64,000 nucleotides of DNA from Streptomyces rhizosphaerihabitans (lineage in GTDB: Bacteria; Actinomycetota; Actinomycetes; Streptomycetales; Streptomycetaceae). Positions within the stretch are counted from its first letter, which is position 1; every line of letters begins with the position of its first letter. The position numbers and the translations under genes were made by a program. The DNA lies in NCBI RefSeq assembly GCF_025399795.1, contig NZ_JAODTZ010000033.1, positions 47,553 to 111,552 on the forward strand, in the 5' to 3' direction. The notes beneath the pieces are model-generated. The model made no database searches and was not told the origin of the DNA. It saw only the letters and a list, made by a program, of their open reading frames with translations. This document shows, in pieces, positions 1 to 10,100 of the stretch.

Positions 1-408
1 CGTCTCCAGCAGCAGGCGCTGCTGCGGATCGGTGGCCAGCGCCTCCCGCGGGCTGATGCCGAAGAAGTCCGCGTCGAAGCCGGCCACGTCCGTCAGGAAC
101 CCGCCGTGGCGCACGTACGAGCTGCCGACGGTGTCGGGATCCGGGTCGTACACGTCCCGCCATCCGCGGTCCTGCGGGAACTCGCCCACGACGTCGCGGC
201 CGTCGCGGATCACGTCCCACAGTTCCTCGGGCGAGGACACGCCTCCGGGGTAGCGGCATGCCATGGCCACCACGGCGATCGGCTCGCCGCGGCCGGCTTT
301 CAGGGCGTCGTTCTCCTGCCGGAGGCGGTCGCGCTCCTCCAGCAGGGTGCGCAGCGCGCGCTGGACCCGGTCCGCGCCGTCCGCCGTGCGATCCGCGGAG
401 TTGGTCAT
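1..408 (-). CDS. type I modular polyketide synthase, N-terminal fragment (docking helix and start of KS)
   Basis: This is the 5' end of a further PKS extension protein that continues beyond the left edge; only about 136 codons are visible. Residues 1-40 are rich in Arg, Glu and Leu, as in a class I N-terminal docking helix that receives the chain from the upstream PKS protein. The ketosynthase then begins (EPIAVVAMACRYPGG, later FFGISPREAL and DPQQRLLLET). The ATG at 406-408 is preceded by AGAAGGA, and the gene starts five bases after the stop of the upstream PKS gene, so it is the next step in the same operon and probably the next module of the chain. Nothing can be said about its reductive domains or extender choice. 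The call as a PKS is very secure. Confidence 0.95.
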   Translation of the reverse strand, partial: MTNSADRTADGADRVQRALRTLLEERDRLRQENDALKAGRGEPIAVVAMACRYPGGVSSPEELWDVIRDGRDVVGEFPQDRGWRDVYDPDPDTVGSSYVRHGGFLTDVAGFDADFFGISPREALATDPQQRLLLET

Positions 409-413
409 TCCTT

Positions 414-3400
414 CTACCTCTTCTCGTCCAGGGCCAGGTCGACCAGTGCTTCCAGGTCCAGGTCCGACAGTTCGTCCGCGCCGGTGTCCGTGCCCGTGTC
501 CGCGGCCGGTGCGTGGCCGTCCGGCCGGGGCGGGCCGGCGCACGCCAGGACCAGCTCCAGGACGCCCGCGCTGCGCAGGCTGTCGATCGAGACGGTGCGC
601 AGCACTTCCCGGATCCCGGCGTCATCGGCGGCCTGGGCCGCGCCTGTGTCCGGGCCGGTGTCCGGTGCCGGGCGCAGCAGGCCGACGAGGTGCTCGCCCA
701 GTTCGCGGGGGGTCGGGTAGCTGAAGATGAGGGTGGTCGGCAGGCGCAGTCCGGTCGAGGCAGCGAGGCGGTTGCACAGTTCGACCGCGGTCAGCGAGTC
801 GAATCCGAGCTGGGTGAAGGCCTGGTCGGCGTCGACGACGGCGCTGGAGGGGTGTCCGAGCACGATGGCGACCTGGTCGCGGATCCAGTCCAGGGCGGCT
901 GTCTGTGCCTCGCCGGCCGGCAGGGCGGTCAGTCTTGCGGTCAGGTCGGGCGAGCCGCCGTCCTTGGCCGTGCCCGCCCTGGTGCGGCGTGGCCGGCCGC
1001 CGTCGGCGAGGCCGCGCAGGAGCGGCGCCACCTCGTCGCCGTTCTTGTTGCGCAGGGCGGCGATGTCGACCCGGGCCGGGACGAGGACCGGTTTGCCCAT
1101 CGCGCACGCCGCGTCGAACAGGGCCAGTGCCTCGGGGGTGGGCATCGCGGCGATGCCCGTCCGCCGCAGCCGGGACAGGTCGGCCCGGTCCAGGTCCCCG
1201 GTCATGCCGCTGCTCTGTTCCCACCAGCCCCAGCACAGTGAGGTGCCGGCCAGGCCGGCTGCCCTGCGCTGCACGGCCAGGCCGTCCAGGAAGGCGTTCG
1301 CCGCGGCGTAGTTGGCCTGTCCCGCGGTGCCGAGGGTGCCCGCGAGGGCGGAGAACTGGATGAACGCCGACAGGGTGTGTTCGCGGGTCAGTTCGTGCAG
1401 GTTGAGTGCGCCGCCGGCCTTGGCGCGCAGCACGTGGTCCAGGCTCTGCGCGGTCAGTGACTCGACGGTGCCGTCGGCGAGTACACCGGCGGCGTGGACG
1501 ACCGCGGTCAGCGGGTGGCGGCCGGGCAGGTCCGCGAGGAGGTCCGCGACGGCGGCCCGGTCCGCGACGTCGCAGGCCACGACCCGTACCTCCGCGCCCG
1601 CGTCCCGCAGGTCCGCGACGAGTTCGGGCACCCCGTCGGCCGCGCCCCCGTGGCGGCTCGCCAGCAGCAGGCTGCGTACGCCGTGTTCGGCGACGAGGTG
1701 GCGTGCCACGAGCGAGCCCACTCCCCCGGTGCCGCCGGTGACCAGTACGGTGCCGCCGCCGAAGCCGCCGCCGACCTCGAGGACCAGTTTGCCGACGTGG
1801 CGGCCCTGGCTCATCTCGCGGAACGCCTTGCGCGCGTCGCGGATGTCGCGCAGGGAGACCGGGTTCAACTGCACGCGCCCGTCGGCGAACAGTTCCATGA
1901 CGGTCCGGAACATCGCGTGGATCGCGTCCGGGCCCGCCTCGTAGAGGTCGAAGGCCCGGTAGTCGACTCCGGGGTGGCCGGCCGCCACCTGGTGGGGGTC
2001 GCGGATGTCCGTCTTGCCCATCTCGACGAAGTGTCCGCCGTCGGGGAGCAGGTTCAGCGAGGCGTCGACGAAGGTGTGCGCGAGGGAGTTCAGGACGACG
2101 TCGACACCGTGGCCGCCCGAGGAGTGCAGGAACTTCTGGGCGAAGTCCAGGTCGCGGGAGGACGCCAGGTGCGTCTCGTCCAGTCCCAGGCCGCGCAGGA
2201 CGGGCCACTTGGCCGGGCTCGCGGTGGCGTAGATCTCGGCGCCGGCGTGCCGGGCCAGTTGGACGGCGGCCATGCCGACGCCGCCCGCCGCGGCGTGGAT
2301 GAGGATCCGCTGCCCCTTCTTGAGGTTCGCCACGCGGAACAGCCCGTGGTAAGCGGTGAGGAAGGTGCACGGCACGGACGCCGCCTCGGCGTAGCTCCAC
2401 CCGTCGGGGATGGGCATGAGCATGCGGTGATCCGCCACGGCTGTGCGGCCGAAGGCGCCGGTGAAGATGCCGGTCACCCGGTCACCGGGCGAAAGACGGG
2501 TCACGTCGTCCGCCACCTCCAGCACGACTCCGGCGCCCTCGCTGCCGAGCCCGGCGTCGATGGCCGTGCGGTCCACCAGTCCCAGTGCGATCGTGACGTC
2601 GCGGAAGTTGAGGCCGGCCGCCTGCACGGCGATGCGGACCTGACCGCTCGTCAGGGGCGTTTCCACCTCGGGGCACGGCACCCAGGTCAGGTTCTCCAGC
2701 GTCCCCTTGCTCGGGATGCCGAGCCGGTGCGGGCCGGCCGCCGCCGGGGGCTCGATCCGGTGGTCCGCGGGTGAGGCCGGCGCCAGGCGGGGGACGAGGT
2801 ACGCGCCGTCGCGCAGCGCCAGTTGGTCCTCGCCGAGGGCGAACGCGTCCGGGAGGCGGGTGAGGGACGTCTCCCGGTCATCGGTGTCCACCAGGCGGAA
2901 CCTGCCGGGGTGCTCGGTCTGGGCGGACCGGATCAGGCCCCACACGGACGCGCCGGGGAGGCTTTCGACGCTCTCGCCCGCGCCGGTGTCCTGGGCCAGG
3001 CGGGTGAGGACCACCAGGGTGGATGCGGCGAGCGCCTCCTCGGCGAGGAAGCGCTGGAGCGAGTCCAGGACGTGCCGGTCCGCGCCGGCGATGGTGGCGA
3101 GCGGATCGGGGGCGGCGGGGGTGAAGTCGTCCAGGCACAGGACGATGTGCCGGGGTGCCGGTGCCTCCTGCGCAAGGACGGCGTCCAGGGACGCGTAGAA
3201 GACGGCGCTCTCCCCGCCCGCCGCGAGCAGCCGGGAGGCCAGGCCGTTGTGCGCGCCGAGGACGCCCCACCGTCCGCGGTGGGTCTCCCGCCCGCTGTGG
3301 TGGGCCGGGCGCCACTGCAGTTCGTACAGCGGCTGCTGCCCGCCGCGTGCCGCGCGCACCTGCTCGGCGCCGGCCGGGCGGAACGTCAGCGCCTCGACGT

Positions 3401-6400
3401 GCGCGATCCCGCGGCCGTGTTCGTCGGCGACCGTCACCGACACGGCGCCTTCGCCGGCCGGGGAGAGGCGGACCCTCACGCTCGTCCCGCACGGCCCGGC
3501 CAGGTCCACGCCCGACCACGAGAAGGGCATCCAGCCCCGCTCGCCCGTCACCTCGATGACACCGCCGGCCACCACCGCGTGCAGGACGGTGTCCATCAGG
3601 GCCGGATGCAGGGCGAATCCGTCACCGGCCGGGCTCTCGGCGCTCTCCGGCAGGGTGGCGAGGGCGAAGAGGTCGTCACCGTGCTGCCAGACCTCCCGCA
3701 GGCCCCGGAACGCCGGACCGTAGTCGAACCCGGCGTCCGCGAAGGTGTCGTAGAGGCCGTCGATGCCGATCCGGCGGGCGCCGGCCGGCGGCCACACGGC
3801 GAGCGGTCGCGCATCGCCCGCTCCCGCGGCCGTCCGCGGCGCGCCAGGTGCGGTCGGTGCGGTCGGTGCGGTCGGTGCGAGGTTGCCCATCGCGTGGCGG
3901 GTCCAGCCGTCCGCCGCCCCACTGTCGTCGCCGGGGCGCGAGTACACGTCCAGCGGGCGGCGTCCCGTCCCGTCCGCCGCGCCGGCGACGATCCGTATCT
4001 GCACGTCGCCCGCGTCGGGGAGGATCAGGGGGACTTCCAGGGTGAGTTCCTCGACCGCGCCGCACCCGACGTGCTCGCCCACCGACAGCGCCAGGTCCAG
4101 GTAGGCCGTGGCCGGTACGACGACCGCACCGAACACGGCGTGGTCGGCCAGCCAGTCGTGGGTGCGCAGGGACCACCGGCCGGTGAACACCGCCTCGCCG
4201 GTGCCGGGGTGCTCCACCACGGCGCCGAGCAGCGGGTGCTGCGGGGCCGACAGGCCGGCGGAGGCGACGTCCGCCGACTCCATCCCGGCCAGGAAGTCCA
4301 TCCAGTACCGCTGCCGCTGGAACGCGTACGTCGGAAGGTCCACGAGCCGGCGCGTCCCGAACAGGGCGTCCCAGTCCACGGACCCGCCCCGCACGTGCAG
4401 CTGCGCCAGGGCGGTGATCAGTGCCTGCGGGCCGCCGCGGTCGCGCCGTGACGACGACAGGACCAGCGCATCGTGCACGCCCTCACCCGTGAAGACCTCC
4501 TGGGTGATGCCCGCGAGCGTCGCTCCCGGGCCCACTTCGAGGAAGACGCCGGCACCGGCCGCACGGGCGCACTCCACGGCGTCGTAGAAGCGGACGGGTT
4601 CGCGGACGTGGTCGACCCAGTACGCGGCGGACGTCAGTTCCTGGAGCGTCGCCTCGCGGCCCAGCCGGGTCGAGACGATCGGGACCGTCATCTCGCCCGC
4701 GGGCAGTTCGGGGATCGCCGCCGCGAACTCGTCGAGGACCGGGTCCATGAGCGGGGAGTGGAAGGCGTGGTCGACCTTGAGCAGTTTGGCCGATGTGCCG
4801 TCGGCGACGAGCCGGTCCCGCAGGGCGTGGACCTGCTCGCGCAGTCCCGAGACCACCACCGATTCCGGGCCGTTGACGGCGGCGACGCCGACGCGGTCGT
4901 AGGAGCCGAGCAGCGCGCTCACCTGGGCTTGCGAGGCGCGGACGGCCAGCATGGCGCCGCGTTCGGTGACCGTCTGCATGATCCGTCCGCGTGCGGCCAC
5001 GAGCCGGGTCGCGGCGTCCAGGCCGAGGACTCCGGACACGTGGGCGGCGGCGATCTCGCCGACGGAGTGGCCGATCAGGCGGTCCGGCCGCGGGCAGTAC
5101 TTCGCCAGCAGCCGGTACAGGGCGACCTGCAGGGTGAACAGCGCCGGCTGTGCGATGTCCGTCCGTTCGCGGTCCGCGGGATCGTCGGCGAGGAGGACGG
5201 GCTTGAGCTCGAAGGGAAGGTGGGCGTCGAAGCGTGCGCAGGTCTCGTCGAGGCTCTGCGCGAAGACGGGGAAGGTGTCGTACAGCTGCCGTGCCGCACC
5301 GGCCCATGGCGCGCCCTGCCCGGGGAACATGAAGACGGATCCGCCGAGTTCCCCGGCGACGGCGCGCACCACCGCGGCGGACTCGGTGCCCTCGCTCAGC
5401 GCCGCAAGTCCGCTCAGCAGCTCGTCCCGGTCGCGGCCCAGCACCACCGCGCGGTGTTCGAACCGGGCCCGGCTCGACACCAGCGACCAGCCGGCGTCGG
5501 CGATGTCCAGGTCGGTGCCGGCGGCGGCGAAGTCGCGCAGCCTGCGCGCCTGGGCCCGCAGCGCCTGCTCCGACCGTGCCGAGACGACCCATGGCACCAA
5601 CCCGCCCGCACCGCCCGGCACTTGACCGTCGGCGCCGGGCGCGGTCCCCTGCGCGGGTGCCGTGTCCTGCCCGGGCGCGGTCCCTTCCTCGGGTGCCTGC
5701 TCCACGGTCTCGGGGGCCTGCTCGAGGATCAGGTGCGCGTTGGTGCCGCTGGCCCCGAAGCTGGACACGCCGGCCCGCCGGGGCCGTCCCGGTGTGCTCG
5801 GCCACGGCCGGGCCTCGGTGAGCAGTTCCACCGCTCCGGCCGACCAGTCGACGTGGGTCGAGGGGCGGTCCACGTGCAGTGTTTTGGGCAGCACTCCGTG
5901 CCGCATCGCCATGATCATTTTGATGATGCCGCCGACGCCGGCGGCGGCCTGTGTGTGGCCGATGTTCGACTTCAGCGACCCCAGCCACAGCGGGCTGTGC
6001 GGGTCCCGGTCCTGGCCGTAGGTGGCCAGCAGCGCCTGCGCCTCGATGGGGTCGCCCAGTGTCGTGCCGGTGCCGTGCGCCTCCACCACGTCCACGTCGC
6101 TCGCCTGGACCCGGGCGTTCGCCAGCGCCGCCCGGATGACCCGCTGCTGCGCGGGCCCGTTCGGCGCGGTCAGTCCGTTGGAGGCCCCGTCCTGGTTGAT
6201 CGCCGAGCCGCGGATCACCGCCCAGATCCGGTGCCCGGCCCGCCGGGCGTCCGAGAGCCGCTGCAGGACCAGCATGCCGACGCCCTCGGCGAAGCCGGTG
6301 CCGTCGGCGGCGTCGGCGAACGCCTTGCACCGGCCGTCCTCGGCCAGGCCGCGCTGGCGCGACATCTCCCGGAACACCTGCGGCATCGCCACGACGGTGA

Positions 6401-7100
6401 CGCCGCCGGCCAGCGCGAGGCCGCACTCGCCCTGCCGCAGCGACTGCACCGCCTGGTGCACCGCCACCAGCGACGAGGAGCACGCGGTGTCGGTCGACAC
6501 CGCCGGGCCCTCAAGCCCCAGCGTGTACGACACCCGGCCGGACGCCACGCTCAGCAGGGAACCGGTCTGCGCGTAGCCCGAGATGGGCTCGGGGGTGAAG
6601 AAGTGGTTGCCGTAGCCGAAGTACGCGAGACCGGCGAAGACGCCGGTGCTGCTGCCGCGCAGGGTCTGCGGGTCGATACCGGCCCGCTCCAGGGACTCCC
6701 ACGCGGTCTCCAGGAGCAGCCGCTGCTGCGGGTCGGCGGCCAGCGCCTCGCGCGGGTTGATCCCGAAGAATTCGGCGTCGAAGTCGCCCGCGTCGTGCAG
6801 GAATCCGCCCGAGCGTGTGGAGCAGGTGCCCGGCCGGTCCGGATCCGGGTCGTACAGGCCCTCCAGGTCCCAGTTGCGGTCGTCGGGGAAGTCCGACACG
6901 GCGTCCGCGCCCGCCCGCACCAGGTCCCACAGCGCCTCCGGGGAGGCGGCGCCGCCGGGGAAGCGGCAGGCGACGCCCACCACCGCGATGGGCTCGGCGG
7001 CGGCGTCCGTCAGCTCCTTGAGGCGCTTGCGTGTCTCGATCAGCTCGATCGATGTCCGCTTGAGGTAGTCGAGGACATCGGCGTTGTTGTCGTGCGTCAT
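414..7100 (-). CDS. type I PKS, one fully reducing module KS-AT-DH-ER-KR-ACP
   Basis: One complete PKS extension module of 2228 residues. Order: docking helix 1-35; KS 36-460 with Cys207 in DTACSSS and His342 and His382; AT about 585-890 with Ser679 in GHSVGE; DH about 955-1240 with His987 and Asp1170 both present; ER about 1460-1780 with its nucleotide loop near 1605 (AAGGVGMAA); KR about 1783-1970 with the Ser/Tyr/Asn triad (SALAG, NYAAAN); ACP with Ser2102 in LGFDSL. The AT carries HAFH at 778-781, the usual malonyl-CoA signature. All reductive domains keep their catalytic residues, so the module should add a two-carbon unit and reduce it to methylene. The start ATG follows GGGGAG. It lies nine bases after the preceding PKS stop and should act as the second extension step in the chain. 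Confidence 0.96.
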   Translation of the reverse strand: MTHDNNADVLDYLKRTSIELIETRKRLKELTDAAAEPIAVVGVACRFPGGAASPEALWDLVRAGADAVSDFPDDRNWDLEGLYDPDPDRPGTCSTRSGGFLHDAGDFDAEFFGINPREALAADPQQRLLLETAWESLERAGIDPQTLRGSSTGVFAGLAYFGYGNHFFTPEPISGYAQTGSLLSVASGRVSYTLGLEGPAVSTDTACSSSLVAVHQAVQSLRQGECGLALAGGVTVVAMPQVFREMSRQRGLAEDGRCKAFADAADGTGFAEGVGMLVLQRLSDARRAGHRIWAVIRGSAINQDGASNGLTAPNGPAQQRVIRAALANARVQASDVDVVEAHGTGTTLGDPIEAQALLATYGQDRDPHSPLWLGSLKSNIGHTQAAAGVGGIIKMIMAMRHGVLPKTLHVDRPSTHVDWSAGAVELLTEARPWPSTPGRPRRAGVSSFGASGTNAHLILEQAPETVEQAPEEGTAPGQDTAPAQGTAPGADGQVPGGAGGLVPWVVSARSEQALRAQARRLRDFAAAGTDLDIADAGWSLVSSRARFEHRAVVLGRDRDELLSGLAALSEGTESAAVVRAVAGELGGSVFMFPGQGAPWAGAARQLYDTFPVFAQSLDETCARFDAHLPFELKPVLLADDPADRERTDIAQPALFTLQVALYRLLAKYCPRPDRLIGHSVGEIAAAHVSGVLGLDAATRLVAARGRIMQTVTERGAMLAVRASQAQVSALLGSYDRVGVAAVNGPESVVVSGLREQVHALRDRLVADGTSAKLLKVDHAFHSPLMDPVLDEFAAAIPELPAGEMTVPIVSTRLGREATLQELTSAAYWVDHVREPVRFYDAVECARAAGAGVFLEVGPGATLAGITQEVFTGEGVHDALVLSSSRRDRGGPQALITALAQLHVRGGSVDWDALFGTRRLVDLPTYAFQRQRYWMDFLAGMESADVASAGLSAPQHPLLGAVVEHPGTGEAVFTGRWSLRTHDWLADHAVFGAVVVPATAYLDLALSVGEHVGCGAVEELTLEVPLILPDAGDVQIRIVAGAADGTGRRPLDVYSRPGDDSGAADGWTRHAMGNLAPTAPTAPTAPGAPRTAAGAGDARPLAVWPPAGARRIGIDGLYDTFADAGFDYGPAFRGLREVWQHGDDLFALATLPESAESPAGDGFALHPALMDTVLHAVVAGGVIEVTGERGWMPFSWSGVDLAGPCGTSVRVRLSPAGEGAVSVTVADEHGRGIAHVEALTFRPAGAEQVRAARGGQQPLYELQWRPAHHSGRETHRGRWGVLGAHNGLASRLLAAGGESAVFYASLDAVLAQEAPAPRHIVLCLDDFTPAAPDPLATIAGADRHVLDSLQRFLAEEALAASTLVVLTRLAQDTGAGESVESLPGASVWGLIRSAQTEHPGRFRLVDTDDRETSLTRLPDAFALGEDQLALRDGAYLVPRLAPASPADHRIEPPAAAGPHRLGIPSKGTLENLTWVPCPEVETPLTSGQVRIAVQAAGLNFRDVTIALGLVDRTAIDAGLGSEGAGVVLEVADDVTRLSPGDRVTGIFTGAFGRTAVADHRMLMPIPDGWSYAEAASVPCTFLTAYHGLFRVANLKKGQRILIHAAAGGVGMAAVQLARHAGAEIYATASPAKWPVLRGLGLDETHLASSRDLDFAQKFLHSSGGHGVDVVLNSLAHTFVDASLNLLPDGGHFVEMGKTDIRDPHQVAAGHPGVDYRAFDLYEAGPDAIHAMFRTVMELFADGRVQLNPVSLRDIRDARKAFREMSQGRHVGKLVLEVGGGFGGGTVLVTGGTGGVGSLVARHLVAEHGVRSLLLASRHGGAADGVPELVADLRDAGAEVRVVACDVADRAAVADLLADLPGRHPLTAVVHAAGVLADGTVESLTAQSLDHVLRAKAGGALNLHELTREHTLSAFIQFSALAGTLGTAGQANYAAANAFLDGLAVQRRAAGLAGTSLCWGWWEQSSGMTGDLDRADLSRLRRTGIAAMPTPEALALFDAACAMGKPVLVPARVDIAALRNKNGDEVAPLLRGLADGGRPRRTRAGTAKDGGSPDLTARLTALPAGEAQTAALDWIRDQVAIVLGHPSSAVVDADQAFTQLGFDSLTAVELCNRLAASTGLRLPTTLIFSYPTPRELGEHLVGLLRPAPDTGPDTGAAQAADDAGIREVLRTVSIDSLRSAGVLELVLACAGPPRPDGHAPAADTGTDTGADELSDLDLEALVDLALDEKR

Positions 7101-7109
7101 CGCTCTCCC

Positions 7110-10100
7110 CTAGCCGAGCTCTTTGTCCAGCAGCGCGAGAAGGTCTCCCGCCGAGGCCGAACTGATCTGGTCGACGATGGCGACCGGTGATCCGGCGCTC
7201 ACCAGCGAACGGACTCGGCCCTGCAGCTCGCCGAGCAGAGTGGAAATGGTGGCCTTGTCGTTCTCCGCGAGTTCGAGGAACGCGTCCTCGAGCCGGGCGC
7301 CCAGTTGCTCGATCTCCTTGGCCAGGCGATCGGTGGGCGATTCGGGGCCGGGACCGGGGCCGGGGTTGATACCGGCGCTGAGGAACTGGGCGAGGGCGCT
7401 CGGGTTCGGGTGGTCGAAGACGAGCGTGGCGGGCAGTTTCAGGCCGGTCACCGCCGCCAGCTTGTTCCGCAGTTCCAGCGCGGTGAGCGAGTCGATGCCC
7501 AGTTCCTTGAACGCCGCGGCGGGCGCGATCCGGGCGGGGTCGGCGTGGCCGAGGACGGTCGCGGTCTGCGCCCGTACGGCGTCCAGGAGCACCGCCTCGG
7601 CGTCGGCCGGCGCCAGCGACCTCACCTGCTGGGCGAGGTCGATGCCGGCGGGCTCCGGGCCCGCCGGGCCGCCGGGTGCCGGGGTCAGGCCGCGCAGGAG
7701 CGGCGAGAGCGTGTGTCCGGCGGCGGGGGCGCCCGGTGCCGGGAGGTTCAGGCGCACGGGCACCAGCACCGGTTCGTCCGCGAAGATCGCCGCGTCGAAG
7801 AGCGCGAGGCCCTCCTGGGACGACATCGGCAGCACGCCCTGGCGTTGCAGGCGTACGACGTCCGCGTCGCCGATGTCGGCGCTCATCTCGCTGCGCTCGG
7901 CCCAAAAGCCCCAGCACAGTGAGGTGGCGGGCAGTCCCTGGGTGTGGCGGGCTTCGGCGAGTGCGTCGAGGAAGGCGTTGGCCGCCGCGTAGTTGGCCTG
8001 CCCGGCCGTTCCGAGCACACCGGCGATCGAGGAGAACAGCACGAACGCGGACAGGTCCAGCTGCGCGGTCAGTTCGTGCAGGTGCCAGGCACCGTGTGCC
8101 TTCGGCGCGAGCACCGCGTCCACGCGGTCCTCGGTCAGCGCCTCGACGACGCCGTCGTCCAGCACGGCCGCGCAGTGGATCACCGCGGTCAGCGGGTGCT
8201 CGGAGGGCACCGCGGCGATGAGTGCGGCGACGGCGTCCCGGCTGGTGATGTCGCAGGCCACGATCTCGGCCTGCGCCCCCGCCCCGGTCAATTCCTCGCG
8301 CAGTGCCGCCGCGGCCGGGGCCGCCGGCCCCCGCCTGCTGGTCAGTACCAGTCGGCGCACGCCGTGCCGCTGAACGAGGTGGCGGGCGAGCAGCGCGCCC
8401 AGGCCGCTGGTGCCGCCGGTGATCAGCACGGTCCCGGTCCCGAGGGCGGGACCGTCCGGTGCCTCGCCGAGGGGCCCGCGGCCGGCCCACGCGCCGTGGG
8501 CGTGGGCCAGTCGGGGGGTGCTGACGGTGCCGGCCCGGATCTTGAGCTGGGCCTCTGCGGTTGCGGCCGCCGCCGGGAGAAGGGCCCGCGAGGCGGGCTG
8601 GTCGTCGGTGTCCACGAGGGTGAAGCGGCCCGGGTTCTCGGTCTGCGCGGTGCGCACGAATCCCCAGACCGCGGCTGCCGCGGGGTCGGTGCGGGGAACG
8701 TGTTCGTCGCGGATCGCCTGCCGCGTCACGACGACCAGGCGCGAGGCGGAGAACCGGTCGTCGGCGAGCCAGTCCTTCGTCCACCGCAGCACCCGGTGGA
8801 GGTTGCGCTCGAGGGCGGCGGGTGTGTCGCCGCCGTCCGCGCGGTCGACGGCGGCGATGACGACGGGGGGTATCTCCCCGCCGGAGGCGGCGAGTTCCTC
8901 AAGGCCGGCGAAGAGCGCCTCGCCCGGTCCCGGGGATGCGGCGTGCGTGTCGGGTGTGCCCAGTACCGCGTACCGGCCGGTGGCGTGGCCGCTGGGGACG
9001 GGGAGGGGGACCCAGTCGATCCGGAACAGCGCGTCCTTGTGGTCGAAGCTGAGCTCGGTCAGCTTCTCGACGTCCGCGGGCCGCAGGCTCAGCGAGGCGA
9101 CGGAGCCGACGGGTGCTCCGTTCTGGTCCGCGAGAGTCATGGACAGCGCGTTCTCGCCCGCGGGGGCGAGAGCGACGCGCAGCGCGGTCGGCCGGGCGGA
9201 GCCGATGCGCAGTCCTGTGCAGCGGAACGGCAGCCAGCCCTCGGGCCGGGCGTTGTCGGCGAACCGGCCCAGGCCGGCCGGGAGGAGCGCGGCGTGCAGC
9301 AGCGCGGGGTGGATCCGGAAGCGGCCCTGGTCCGCGCCGTCGGGTGCGGGCAGTTCCACCTCGGCGAACAGGGTGTCGCCCTGGCGCCACACCTGCTTCA
9401 GGCCGCGCAGCAGGGGCCCGTGGCTGAAGCCGAGGGCGGCCAGCCTGGTGTATTCGTCCTCGAAGGGCACGGCGGCCGCGCCCGCGGGAGGCCACGCGGT
9501 GAGGTCTGTCCGTCCGCGGGTTCCCGTGGTGCCGGATCCGGCGACGCCGACGGCGTTGCGTGTCCACTCGGCTTCGCCCTCGCCCCGTGAGTGCACGCTG
9601 ATCACCTGCTTGGGGTCGACCACGACGCGGATCTCGCGGTCGGCCGTCCGGGACAGCACGAGCGGTGTTTCCAGGGTGAGTTCGTCGACTCCGTCGCAGC
9701 CCGCCTTGTGGGCCGCCCACAGCGCCAGTTCCGCCAACACCGTGGCCGGGGCCAGGACGGCGCCGTGGACCACCTGTTCGGCGAGCCACGGGTGGCGCTC
9801 CAGCGACAGGCGCCCGCCGGCCACCACGCCGCCGTGCTCCCCGTCGTCGGGCAGATCGATCACGGCGTCGAGCAGCGGGTGGTCCGAGGTGCTCGCGGTG
9901 GTGGTCTCGTCGGGGGTGTCCAGCCAGTAGCGCTTGCGCTGGAAGGCGTACGTGGGCAGCTCGACCCACCGGCCGCCGTCCTGGCCCGGGAAGGCCGCCT
10001 GCCACGACACGTCGGCGCCGGCCACGAAGGCCTCGGCCGCCGACTGGTACAGCCGGGTGAGGCCGCCCTCGCCGCGGCGCAGCGAGCCCACCGCGAATCC

